Shown in pieces: positions 23,417 through 30,690 of a DNA stretch of 50,506 nt. Both the position numbers and the translations under genes were made by a program. The DNA comes from Akkermansia muciniphila (lineage in GTDB: Bacteria; Verrucomicrobiota; Verrucomicrobiia; Verrucomicrobiales; Verrucomicrobiaceae), in assembly GCA_945863205.1 (NCBI GenBank), contig CAMAZK010000004.1:1-50506 (forward strand), written 5' to 3'. Positions within the stretch are counted from its first letter, which is position 1, and each line of letters opens with the position of its first letter. The notes under the pieces were generated by a model that worked only from the letters and a program-made list of their open reading frames with translations, was not told the DNA's origin and did no database searches.

Positions 23417-24904
23417 TCACTTCTTCTTTTTCGCCTTCTTCCCCTTCTCGCTCTTCCACAGCACGATGTCGGGGAAGTCGTTGCTTGATTCAGGGCCGGC
23501 GGTGCTGCGGCCTCGTTCGATGTCGGCTTGGAGGAAGTCGAGGAGTTGGCTCACGATCTCGGGTTTCGATTCGAAGAGGTTCGTGCTCTCGCCGATGTCG
23601 TCCTCCATGTGGTAGAGCTGGCCTTTGGGCCAGTCGGCGGGCGCTTTGGCCTCGGTGGGCGAGGACCAGCCGCCTGAGGCGCGGGCGAGCGCGAGCTTCC
23701 ACGGTCCCTGACGATAGGCGAAGTGGCCGCTGCTCGAGTGATGGACGACACCGTGACGCGTGGACACGATCTTTTCGCCGCTCAAGGCGGGCAGGAAGCT
23801 CACGCTGTCCTCGCAACTGCCCGCGGGCACCGGCTGGCCGATGATATCGGCGGCGGTGGCGAAGAAATCGACGAGGCAGATGAGCTGGTCGGATTTTGAG
23901 CCTGCGGCGGTCTTCCCGGGCCAGCGCACGATGAACGGGACTCGATGCCCGCCGTCCCAGATGTCGGCCTTCGAGCCGCGCAGGTTGGCGCTGACGAGGT
24001 GGCCCTGCTCGGCGAGCTTGTCGATCCCGGCGGCCTTCGAGCAGCCGTTGTCGCTGGTGAAGATGAACAGCGTGTTCTCGGTCATGCCGTTGCGCTCCAA
24101 GGCCTCCGACACCGCGACGACCACGTCATCGGTCTGCATCACGAAGTCGCCGTAATCGCCGAGGCCGCTGCGGCCCTGCCACTCCGGCGCGGGCACGATC
24201 GGCGTGTGCGGCGATCCGAGCGGCAGGTAGAGAAAGAAGGGCTCGTCCTTGCCCGCACGCGAGTCGATGAACTCCACCGCCTTGCGCTGCAGGCGTGGCA
24301 GCATGTGGATGACGGCGTCGTGCTCGATGACCGTGTCGCCCTCGATCACCGCCTCCATGTCGCGTGCGTGATGAAAGCCGTGGTAGCGGTCGAATCCGCG
24401 CGTGATCGGCCCGTCCGGGATCTTCGCGCCCACCGGCGGCGTGTCGAAATCCTTCGCGCTGTAAGGCTTGCCGCTCTTCGGATCGAGGTATTCGAAATTC
24501 AGATGCCACTTCCCGATCGCCGCCGTGTGATAACCCGAGCTCTTCAAGAAACTCGCCACCGTCGGACGATCCTTCGCGATCAGGCTCGGCGCAAAACCTT
24601 CCACCACGCCGCTCTGCAGCTTCGTGCGCCAACTGTAGCGCCCCGTCATCACGCCATAACGCGTCGGGCTGCACACCGACGAACCCGAATGCGCATCCGT
24701 GAAGATCATCCCCTGCGACGCCAGCCTGTCCGCGCCCGGCGTCGCGATCTTCCCATGCTCCGGGTTCAGGCAATGCACATCGCCATAACCGAGGTCATCG
24801 CAGATGAGGAAGACGATGTTCGGGCGCGGCGGAGCCGCGAATGAGAAATGCGGAAGGAGGAATGACGAAATGCAGACGGCAAAGATCAGCCAGAGGTGTT
24901 TCAT
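23417..24904 (-). CDS. Secreted type I sulfatase 2 with Lys-rich tail
   Basis: A 495-residue sulfatase starting at the ATG at 24904 (MKHLWLIFAV; the track start is 8 codons earlier). The signal peptide contains ISSFLLPHFSFAA, built from the TTCGTCATT-type words discussed in the findings. Metal Asp pair at 36-37 (ICDDLGYGDV). Formylglycine motif CSPTRYGVMTGR with Cys78. GKWHL and TSDNGCSKAAG are present. The protein ends GKKAKKKK, a basic tail shared with three other sulfatases here. It is transcribed toward sulfatase 1 and separated from it by the GxxExxY cassette. Confidence 0.92.
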   Translation of the reverse strand: MKHLWLIFAVCISSFLLPHFSFAAPPRPNIVFLICDDLGYGDVHCLNPEHGKIATPGADRLASQGMIFTDAHSGSSVCSPTRYGVMTGRYSWRTKLQSGVVEGFAPSLIAKDRPTVASFLKSSGYHTAAIGKWHLNFEYLDPKSGKPYSAKDFDTPPVGAKIPDGPITRGFDRYHGFHHARDMEAVIEGDTVIEHDAVIHMLPRLQRKAVEFIDSRAGKDEPFFLYLPLGSPHTPIVPAPEWQGRSGLGDYGDFVMQTDDVVVAVSEALERNGMTENTLFIFTSDNGCSKAAGIDKLAEQGHLVSANLRGSKADIWDGGHRVPFIVRWPGKTAAGSKSDQLICLVDFFATAADIIGQPVPAGSCEDSVSFLPALSGEKIVSTRHGVVHHSSSGHFAYRQGPWKLALARASGGWSSPTEAKAPADWPKGQLYHMEDDIGESTNLFESKPEIVSQLLDFLQADIERGRSTAGPESSNDFPDIVLWKSEKGKKAKKKK

Positions 24905-25110
24905 GCCGCCGAAAACGACGGCAGGCATGACTTCTGTCTACCAATGAGGCCCGGCCAGCCAGCCCTACACTTCCAACTGCACCCGAGCTTGACCTCCGGC
25001 GACTTTTTCGCTTCGATCAGCGCATTCAGTTAAAATCCAGTCCTCTCGTGAACGGTCCTGTTTTACCTAAACTCACGTTCGGCCAACCAACAACGCCACC
25101 CACCAGTTCG

Positions 25111-25596
25111 ATGGAAGCGAAGCACATCATCATTGCGGTAGCTGTTTTGGCCGTCGCCGTTGCCGTCTATCTTTCATTTGGTCGGCAGACATCCGGCACG
25201 ATGGTCGATCCCGGTTCCATCCAGCCCGGCCCGATTCGCCATGAGAGATTGGACGACGCTTTGGTTGCCCGAGTTCGGGCGTTTGAGCCTGTCTTGGCGG
25301 ACATTTATTTTATGTCCCACGAGAAGTGGCTTGAGGGATTTCAGCGAGACTTGAACCCTGAATCGGAGATTGCCATTTGGGAGAGCATAGCTGCCGCTTG
25401 GCAGAGGCTGCCTTCGCTTGGCACACTCACGCCTGACGAACGGAAGGAGGCTTTCGGTCTCTTACTCGTTCGCTCCGGTAGCGATGATGTTGACAGCACA
25501 CTCGCCGGTCTGAAGCTCCTTTCCAGAAGCAGGGCAGAGACACTACTTGGCTTTTACACCACTCCACCGAAGCCTGTCACCATCGCGCCACGATGA
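25111..25596 (+). CDS. Hypothetical membrane-anchored protein
   Basis: A 161-residue protein starting at ATG 25111 (MEAKHIIIAVAVLAVAVAVYL), which puts a single membrane helix at the N-terminus; the track ORF begins at 25048. The rest is a helical soluble region with no motif I recognise (DLNPESEIAIWESIAAAWQRL, TPDERKEAFGLLLVRSGSDDV). It stands alone between two minus-strand sulfatases. GC content is lower than its neighbours, so it may be acquired. Confidence 0.65.
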   Translation: MEAKHIIIAVAVLAVAVAVYLSFGRQTSGTMVDPGSIQPGPIRHERLDDALVARVRAFEPVLADIYFMSHEKWLEGFQRDLNPESEIAIWESIAAAWQRLPSLGTLTPDERKEAFGLLLVRSGSDDVDSTLAGLKLLSRSRAETLLGFYTTPPKPVTIAPR

Positions 25597-25699
25597 ACAG
25601 CCACTAGCTACAACCAAGGCCGAATCGGGTGGAAACAAGGCTAAAGCAGTGAACAAAGTGTCCGTCCCTCGGTGCTGATTCCAAACCGGCGGGAGTGAC

Positions 25700-25883
25700 A
25701 TGGACTGCGGTAGCCTGCTGCCGTTTTCGGGAGGCCTGCCTGCTGGCCGTCGAGCGTATCAACGTGATGCCACGCCGGGACGCTCCCGCGTTTGAGCCAG
25801 CGGAGAGGCGGCTTCGGTGACCCGGAGACTTCGGCGGCAGCAGGGCTGCCTCGGAAAAGCGGCAGCAGGCTGCCGCAGTCCAT
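25700..25883. mobile_element. MITE-like element with long terminal inverted repeats
   Basis: A 184-nt element that starts ATGGACTGCGGTAGCCTGCT and ends with the reverse complement, AGCAGGCTGCCGCAGTCCAT, differing at one position. The similarity continues inward to about 45 nt per arm, with one indel and a few mismatches. The centre is GC-rich and has no gene; both 80-98 aa ORFs over it are by-products of the repeat. The full gene-free stretch from 25597 to 25939 holds this element and nothing else I recognise. Confidence 0.75.
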
Positions 25884-25939
25884 ATGGCCGACGAATCAAC
25901 CGGGCAGTTGATCCATCTGCCACTCTAAAACCGGCTTCA

Positions 25940-26122
25940 TCACTCCGCCTTCTTCTTGTTCTTCCCCTTGCCCTTCTTCTCGGGCTTGTCCTTGCCGGCA
26001 CCGGATTCCATGAACTGCTGGTCGAGGGTGCCTTCAAGCTTCGCTTTCGCGTCATCGGCGCTGGCTAAGGTTGAGCCCGGTCGCATGGCAGGGGATTCAC
26101 CTTTGGTTGGGCGCAACTTCAA
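25940..26122 (-). pseudogene. Remnant of a sulfatase 3' end
   Basis: The last 40 residues of this 60-codon frame (KLEGTLDQQFMESGAGKDKP, then EKKGKGKNKKKAE) nearly match the end of sulfatase 3 (DKQFMDSGAGKDKPEKKGKG then QNKKKTE). The DNA of 25940-26029 is close to identical to 26737-26830. No catalytic part remains. It is either the stump of a deleted tandem sulfatase or a duplication made when the toxin-antitoxin pair arrived. Confidence 0.75.
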
Positions 26123-26167
26123 GCCCGCCCAGCTTGACCGCTGTGGCGTCAGCAGTATTACCGCGGT

Positions 26168-26410
26168 ATGAATTTAGCCAAGATCGCCATTTCGATTGAG
26201 CCTGCGCTCCTGAAGCGGGTGGATTCCCTCGTGAGGCGTAAAGTGTTCCGCAGCCGCAGCGAAATATTTCAAGTGGCCGTCTCCGAGCAGATCGAACGCC
26301 TGGATGAAGACGCCCTGAGCCGTGAATGCGCCAAGCTTGATCCGGCCGAGGAACGGGCCTTCGCTGACATGGGACTCTCCAACGACCTCACCGAATGGCC
26401 AACATACTGA
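26168..26410 (+). CDS. Ribbon-helix-helix antitoxin
   Basis: An 80-residue protein with an N-terminal ribbon-helix-helix: KIAISIEPALLKRVDSLVRRKVFRSRSEIFQ is the beta-strand and helix-turn-helix pattern of CopG/MetJ-type antitoxins. The second half is an acidic helix (ECAKLDPAEERAFADMGL) suited to binding a toxin. Its stop lies 16 nt inside the start of the mazF-like frame, so the two form a standard antitoxin-toxin operon that would be repressed by the complex. The antitoxin looks intact although the toxin frame is interrupted. Confidence 0.85.
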   Translation: MNLAKIAISIEPALLKRVDSLVRRKVFRSRSEIFQVAVSEQIERLDEDALSRECAKLDPAEERAFADMGLSNDLTEWPTY

Positions 26411-26736
26411 GGGGAGACATCTACTGGGCGGATCTTGATCCCACCGTCGGACACGAGCAGGCCGGCAGGAGACCTGTCCTCATCCTCAGCCGCTCGGCTT
26501 TCAACGACCGCTCCGGCACCGTGATCGCCGTGGCACTGACCAGCGCGTAGCCCCGCGCCGGGTTTCCGCTGACCCGGGAACTGACGAAGACAACATTGCC
26601 GAAACGAACCTGGGTGAAGATTTCCCAGGTGCGGACGATCTCCACTCAGCGTCTCGCCGGGAGACTGGCCTCCTGTCATGCGTCCGAAGTGCAGAGAGTT
26701 GTTGAGGGGCTGAATGAACTCATCGGCAAGCCCTGA
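26395..26736 (+). pseudogene. MazF/PemK-family toxin with an in-frame amber stop
   Basis: The frame from ATG 26395 reads MANILRGDIYWADLDPTVGH, then AGRRPVLILSRSAFNDRSGT, the classic MazF start, up to TAG at 26548. It then continues in the same frame as PRAGFPLTRELTKT, TWVKISQVRTISTQRLAGRL to a TGA at 26734. In MazF relatives a Gln commonly occupies about this place, so one C-to-T change (CAG to TAG) would explain the stop. The full frame of 113 codons has normal MazF length. The 51-residue product would lack half the fold. It ends exactly at the stop codon of convergent sulfatase 3. Confidence 0.85.
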
Positions 26737-28158
26737 TCACTCCGTCTTCTTCTTGTTCTGCCCCTTGCCCTTCTTCTCGGGCTTGTCCTTGCCGGCGCCG
26801 GAGTCCATGAACTGCTTGTCCAGCTCGGCGGGGCGGGCGTCTTTGAACTGATCGAGGACGCCTTGCAGCTTCACCTTGGCGGCGGCTGCATCGGTGGCGA
26901 GGGCAATGGCTGCGATGTCACGTTTTTCGGACTCGTCGGTGAGCAGGTCGTAAAACTCACCGCTGCGGTAGAGCTTGAAGCGTTGGTCGAAGGCGTATTC
27001 GCGCACGGTCATGTCCTTGCTCTGACGCGGTGAGTACCAGATGTAGAGCCACTCGCGCGGCGTGCCGACTTCGCCTTTGAGCTGCGGGAGAAAGCTGACG
27101 CCATCGACGCCGGCGGGCGCCTCGACGCCCGTGGCGGCGCAGATGGTGGGCAGGAAGTCGGCGCAACTGACGAGGTCGGCGGAGACGCGGCCTTTTTTCA
27201 TGACCGCCGGCCAGCTGGCGATGCAGGGCACGTGCGTGCCGTGCGCGTTGGTGGAGCCCTTGCCGCCTTTGTAGTCGCGGCCCTGGAAGCGGCTGGTGAT
27301 GCCGCTGTTCGTGCCGTTGTCGCCGAGGAAAAGGATGAGCGTGTTCTCGCGGAGGCCGAGCTCGTCGAGCTTCGACACGATGCGGCCGACCATCTTGTCA
27401 ATGTAGGCGGTCATGTCGGCGAAGTGCTTCGGATTCTGCAGCTTCTGCTCGCTGCTGATCGTCGGATCATAGTTCGCGCTGTCCGGCGTGGGCTGGAACG
27501 GATTGTGCGTGAGGATCATCGGATAGTAGAGAAAGAAGGGCTTCTCGTTGCCAGGCGTATCCGCGCCTGCCCTTCGGGCTGCCTCCGGCAGGCTGTCTCG
27601 CTTCGCTCGGCTGTGCTTCTCGATGAAGCCGAGCGCGAAGTCGTTCACCAGCGTGGGGCCGTACTCGCCCTTCGTGAAGTCCTTCTCGACGCCGTTGTAT
27701 TCGAGGCCGGGATTCGTGTAGCGCGGCGGGCGGCGCGTCTGCTGCCAGAGGCAGGATTCCTCAAAACCGAAGTGCTGTGGCGAATCGAGCTCATGGCCGA
27801 GCTGCCACTTGCCGCAGATGCCGGTGGCGTAGCCTGCGTTTTTCATGATGTGGCCGAAGGTCGTCTCCTCGCGGCGCAGCGTGCCGAAGTTGAGGTAGTT
27901 GCGCACGTTGTAGCGCCCGGTCATGAGCTGCACGCGCGTGGGCGTGCACAGCGGCTGCGCGTGACAGTTCTCAAAGCGCACGCCCGATGCGGCCAGCTTG
28001 TCGAGATTCGGCGTCTGATACGACTCGCCCCCGTTCGCAGTGACGCACTCGTAGCCGAAGTCATCGACCATGATGAGGATGACGTTCGGACGCTGCTCCG
28101 CAGCGAATGACGAAACCAAAATTCCGAATGACGACACGAGGATGACGAGATGTTTCAT
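26737..28158 (-). CDS. Secreted type I sulfatase 3 with in-frame palindromic insert
   Basis: A 473-residue sulfatase starting at ATG 28158 (MKHLVILVSSFGILVSSFAA, a signal peptide in which SSFGILVSSF is encoded by two TCGTCATTC words). Metal Asp pair at 32-33, formylglycine motif CTPTRVQLMTGR with Cys71, GKWQLG and LGDNGTNSG. Between FIEKHS and EKPFFLYYP lies an unusual basic stretch, AKRDSLPEAARRAGADTPG, encoded by DNA rich in small hairpins (27551-27615). The C-terminus ends KGKGQNKKKTE. It starts 19 nt after sulfatase 4, so they share a transcript. Confidence 0.91.
   Translation of the reverse strand: MKHLVILVSSFGILVSSFAAEQRPNVILIMVDDFGYECVTANGGESYQTPNLDKLAASGVRFENCHAQPLCTPTRVQLMTGRYNVRNYLNFGTLRREETTFGHIMKNAGYATGICGKWQLGHELDSPQHFGFEESCLWQQTRRPPRYTNPGLEYNGVEKDFTKGEYGPTLVNDFALGFIEKHSRAKRDSLPEAARRAGADTPGNEKPFFLYYPMILTHNPFQPTPDSANYDPTISSEQKLQNPKHFADMTAYIDKMVGRIVSKLDELGLRENTLILFLGDNGTNSGITSRFQGRDYKGGKGSTNAHGTHVPCIASWPAVMKKGRVSADLVSCADFLPTICAATGVEAPAGVDGVSFLPQLKGEVGTPREWLYIWYSPRQSKDMTVREYAFDQRFKLYRSGEFYDLLTDESEKRDIAAIALATDAAAAKVKLQGVLDQFKDARPAELDKQFMDSGAGKDKPEKKGKGQNKKKTE
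27551..27615. repeat. In-frame hairpin-rich insert within sulfatase 3
   Basis: GCCTGCC (27565-27571) pairs with GGCAGGC (27587-27593). Between them CCC-TTC-GGG and GCC-TCC-GGC form two smaller stems, giving a cloverleaf-like fold. TCTCGCTTCGCTCGGC follows. The insert adds about 20 residues to a loop that is short in the other sulfatases and keeps the frame. Confidence 0.6.
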
Positions 28159-28177
28159 GAGCGGGGAGGCAAGGAGT

Positions 28178-29701
28178 TCACGGATCAACCAAGGTCGGCG
28201 CCCAAAGCGGACCTTCCTTCAACTCGGGCGTCTTGCCGTCGGCGGGGAAGGTGGCCTTCGCGGCGGCGCGGACTTGAGCGCTGAGTTCAGCGACGGTCTT
28301 CGCGTGCTCGGGTTTGGCGGCGAGGTTCACGAGTTCGCTGGGGTCGTTGTCGTGATCGTAGAGTTCCGTGCCTGCATTTCCCTCGTCCCACTCCGTGTAG
28401 CGCCAGCGCAGAGTGCGCAGGCTGTAGCCAAAGATGCGTTTGCCGTCCGAGGTCTTGTCGCGTGAAACGGTGGCGCGATTCTTTCCGCCGCCGCGTGAGA
28501 CCTGCGTGAGCGCCCAGCCGCGACCGACTGCATTTGGGTCGTTCAGCATCGGCACGAGGCTCTGTCCCTGGAGGTTGGCGGGCGCTTTGATGCCGGCGAG
28601 CTCCGTGAGCGTGGGATATAGATCGAGATGGCTGACCGGCGTGTTCACGACGGTGCCTTTGCCCTTCGTTCCCGGTGCGACGATGAGCATCGGCACGCGG
28701 GCGCTGCCTTCAAAGAGGCTCATCTTCTGCCACAGGCCGTGCTCGCCCATGTGGTAGCCGTGGTCGCTGGTGAAGACGATGATCGTGTTGTCAGCGAGGC
28801 CGTTTTTGTCGAGCGAATCGACCACGCGGCCGACCTGCGCGTCCATGAAGCTGATGCTGGCATAGTAGGCCTGCACACACTGCCGGCGCAGTTCGTCGGT
28901 GAGCTTGTCCTGTTCGTTTTTATGGCTGCCGAGAGCGGCGGCGGGCACTTCCGGCGGGTTTTTGTCCACGGTGGGATGCACGGGCATCTCCGCTTCTGGA
29001 TACCAGCCGAAGTACGGCACCTTCGGCGCGACGTAAGGCGTGTGCGGGCGGAAGAAACCGACCGCGAGGAAGAAGGGGCGGTCCTTCTGTTTCGCGCAGC
29101 GCTCCAGCACCCACTCGGCATCACGCGCCATGAGGCCGTCGGTGTGTTCGCCGTCATCCTTTGGCGAGGCATACCAGCTCAGCGTGCCGCCGAACTGTCC
29201 GGGCGTGAGCGTGAAGATTTTTGGCTCCTCTTCCATGCGATCGACGCCGGCGGGATTGAGTTCCAGCTCCCACGATCCGGGATCGTCATGGCCGTTCGTG
29301 CCGATCGATTTCGGCACGTTGTAGTGATAGAGCTTGCCGATGCGTGCCGCGAAGTAACCCGCCTGCCGGAAGGCCTGCGACATGCTGATGTGCGAGGGGA
29401 TTGTCTGGCGGAAGATTTGCGCATTGCTCAAGATGCCGGTGCTGTTCGGATACAAGCCGCAGAGCATGGAGTTCCGGCTAGGTCCGCAGAGCGGGAAGGT
29501 GCAGTAGGAGCGCTCGAACCTCACGCCACGCGCCGCCAGCTTGTCGATGTTCGGCGTCTTGGCGCGTGGATCGCCGTAGCAGCCGAGATAGTTGTTCAGG
29601 TCATCGGAGATGATGAAGAGGACGTTCGGCTGCGCCGAAAATGACGAATGCGGAATGACGAATGACGAAAGCAGCGTGGCTAGGAGTAGGATGCGTTTCA
29701 T
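28178..29701 (-). CDS. Secreted type I sulfatase 4 (iduronate-2-sulfatase-like)
   Basis: A 507-residue sulfatase starting at ATG 29701 (MKRILLLATLLSSFVIPHSSFSA; the signal-peptide core is encoded by TCGTCATTC repeats). Metal Asp pair at 33-34 (ISDDLNNYLGCYGD), formylglycine motif CGPSRNSMLCG with Cys72. IGKLYHY, PHTPYVAPKVPYFGWYP and TSDHGYHMGEHGLW are characteristic of the iduronate-2-sulfatase/choline-sulfatase-like branch rather than the arylsulfatase A branch. It precedes sulfatase 3 by 19 nt. Just upstream lies a PD-(D/E)xK cassette that separates it from sulfatase 5. Confidence 0.92.
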   Translation of the reverse strand: MKRILLLATLLSSFVIPHSSFSAQPNVLFIISDDLNNYLGCYGDPRAKTPNIDKLAARGVRFERSYCTFPLCGPSRNSMLCGLYPNSTGILSNAQIFRQTIPSHISMSQAFRQAGYFAARIGKLYHYNVPKSIGTNGHDDPGSWELELNPAGVDRMEEEPKIFTLTPGQFGGTLSWYASPKDDGEHTDGLMARDAEWVLERCAKQKDRPFFLAVGFFRPHTPYVAPKVPYFGWYPEAEMPVHPTVDKNPPEVPAAALGSHKNEQDKLTDELRRQCVQAYYASISFMDAQVGRVVDSLDKNGLADNTIIVFTSDHGYHMGEHGLWQKMSLFEGSARVPMLIVAPGTKGKGTVVNTPVSHLDLYPTLTELAGIKAPANLQGQSLVPMLNDPNAVGRGWALTQVSRGGGKNRATVSRDKTSDGKRIFGYSLRTLRWRYTEWDEGNAGTELYDHDNDPSELVNLAAKPEHAKTVAELSAQVRAAAKATFPADGKTPELKEGPLWAPTLVDP

Positions 29702-29720
29702 GGTTGGTGGAGGGATGGAA

Positions 29721-30678
29721 GACAGCAGAATGGGGACAGCAGAATCAAGAAACAGGTGAGATGGGGAGATGCGCATTCAGGAGATCATTCTGCTGTCTTT
29801 TCCGGGTCTGAAGTCATGGTGGTGATTTCAAGACGAGAACGGTTGAGATTGAGCCACTGGATTCCATCAAGCGACGGAGCGTGAGTCAGAAGTGCCGGGA
29901 GATGCCGTTGATAGCCCGCCTGTGGCCGGTGGAAACCTGTGATGACGAAAGCGTGGCGGGGGCTATGAAACTGGACAGAATGTGTGCCGAGAACCACGCC
30001 CCCAGAAATGATGTCCGTGCGGTGCAAACAGTGCTCCTCACCACCAAAGTGATGGAGGAGGGCTTCATTGTAGAGGCGGCAGTCGAGATGCGTGCCCCAG
30101 TCACGGATGACTTCTTTCAGGTGCGAAACCAGGCGTTCACAATTCTCACCGAGAGGATGCCATCCGGAGCTTCTTTGCGTGGGCTGGTGCCGACTCATGC
30201 CATGCAAGGCATTCTTCAGCAGTTTGCCGCGCACATCGTCTTCCCCAAAGTTGATCAGCTTCACCAGCCGAATGTCCTGGAGCATCGCGTAGTGCAAAGC
30301 CTGGGCTGAATGCTCCGAAAGCAGGGTTGCGACGGCTTTGAGCTCGTACAGCATCTCGTTCACCACAAGGTCGAGGTAGTAGGCCTTTTCAAAGCTGCCG
30401 TGAGTGACCTTCACCGGCACTTGAGTGAACACATCAAAGCCCTCGGCCCGTAACCGGGCGGCGATGTCGTTCTCATAAATCCGCTCGTCAAACAACCGTC
30501 CGAAGCGGTTCCTTGAGGCATAAGCGCAGCGCATCACCGCAGCATCAATCTCGCCGAATTCGCTGTCCGAGACGCTTCGGAGTTCGATGGTGCGGTGGAT
30601 GGACATGTTGGATAAGACAGCAGAATAAGAGCAGGAGATTGTTTCAGAAGGCCATTCTGCTGTCCCCATTCTGCTGTC
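29721..30678. mobile_element. PD-(D/E)xK cassette bounded by perfect 25-bp inverted repeats
   Basis: Left end 29721-29745 begins GACAGCAGAATGGGGACAGC; right end 30654-30678 is its exact 25-nt reverse complement. The 11-nt word GACAGCAGAAT also occurs alone at 30616-30626 and its complement ATTCTGCTGTC at 29787-29797. The order is therefore word, word, complement, gene, word, complement, complement, which is fully symmetric. Each end can fold into its own hairpin. The cassette holds one gene and interrupts a co-directional sulfatase series. Confidence 0.8.
29785..30606 (-). CDS. PD-(D/E)xK (GxxExxY-like) family protein, long form
   Basis: A 273-residue protein starting at ATG 30606 (MSIHRTIELRSV; the track start is inside the repeat). 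The N-terminal 125 residues follow the GxxExxY/PDDEXK_3 layout: FGRLFDERIYENDIAARL (Glu41, Tyr44), then YYLDLVVNEMLYELKAV giving Asp79, Glu88 and Lys90, then LLSEHSAQALHYAML and LVKLINFGED. About 130 further residues (from SGWHPLGENCERLVSHLKEV) are His-rich and not recognised. The last codons (DPEKTAE) and the stop are encoded by the cassette's repeat. It is probably a nuclease-fold protein of unknown target. Confidence 0.75.
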   Translation of the reverse strand: MSIHRTIELRSVSDSEFGEIDAAVMRCAYASRNRFGRLFDERIYENDIAARLRAEGFDVFTQVPVKVTHGSFEKAYYLDLVVNEMLYELKAVATLLSEHSAQALHYAMLQDIRLVKLINFGEDDVRGKLLKNALHGMSRHQPTQRSSGWHPLGENCERLVSHLKEVIRDWGTHLDCRLYNEALLHHFGGEEHCLHRTDIISGGVVLGTHSVQFHSPRHAFVITGFHRPQAGYQRHLPALLTHAPSLDGIQWLNLNRSRLEITTMTSDPEKTAE

Positions 30679-30690
30679 GAAAAATCAGGG

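Noticed and set aside
25605-25650. Possible third twin-hairpin repeat (AACCAAGGCC...AACAAGGCTA)
   Set aside because: Only one half-stem resembles the repeat; no second module and no clear hairpin.
25641-25883. 80-aa minus-strand ORF MDCGSLLPLF...
   Set aside because: It starts exactly at the MITE-like terminal repeat and is composed of repeat DNA; treated as a by-product of the element.
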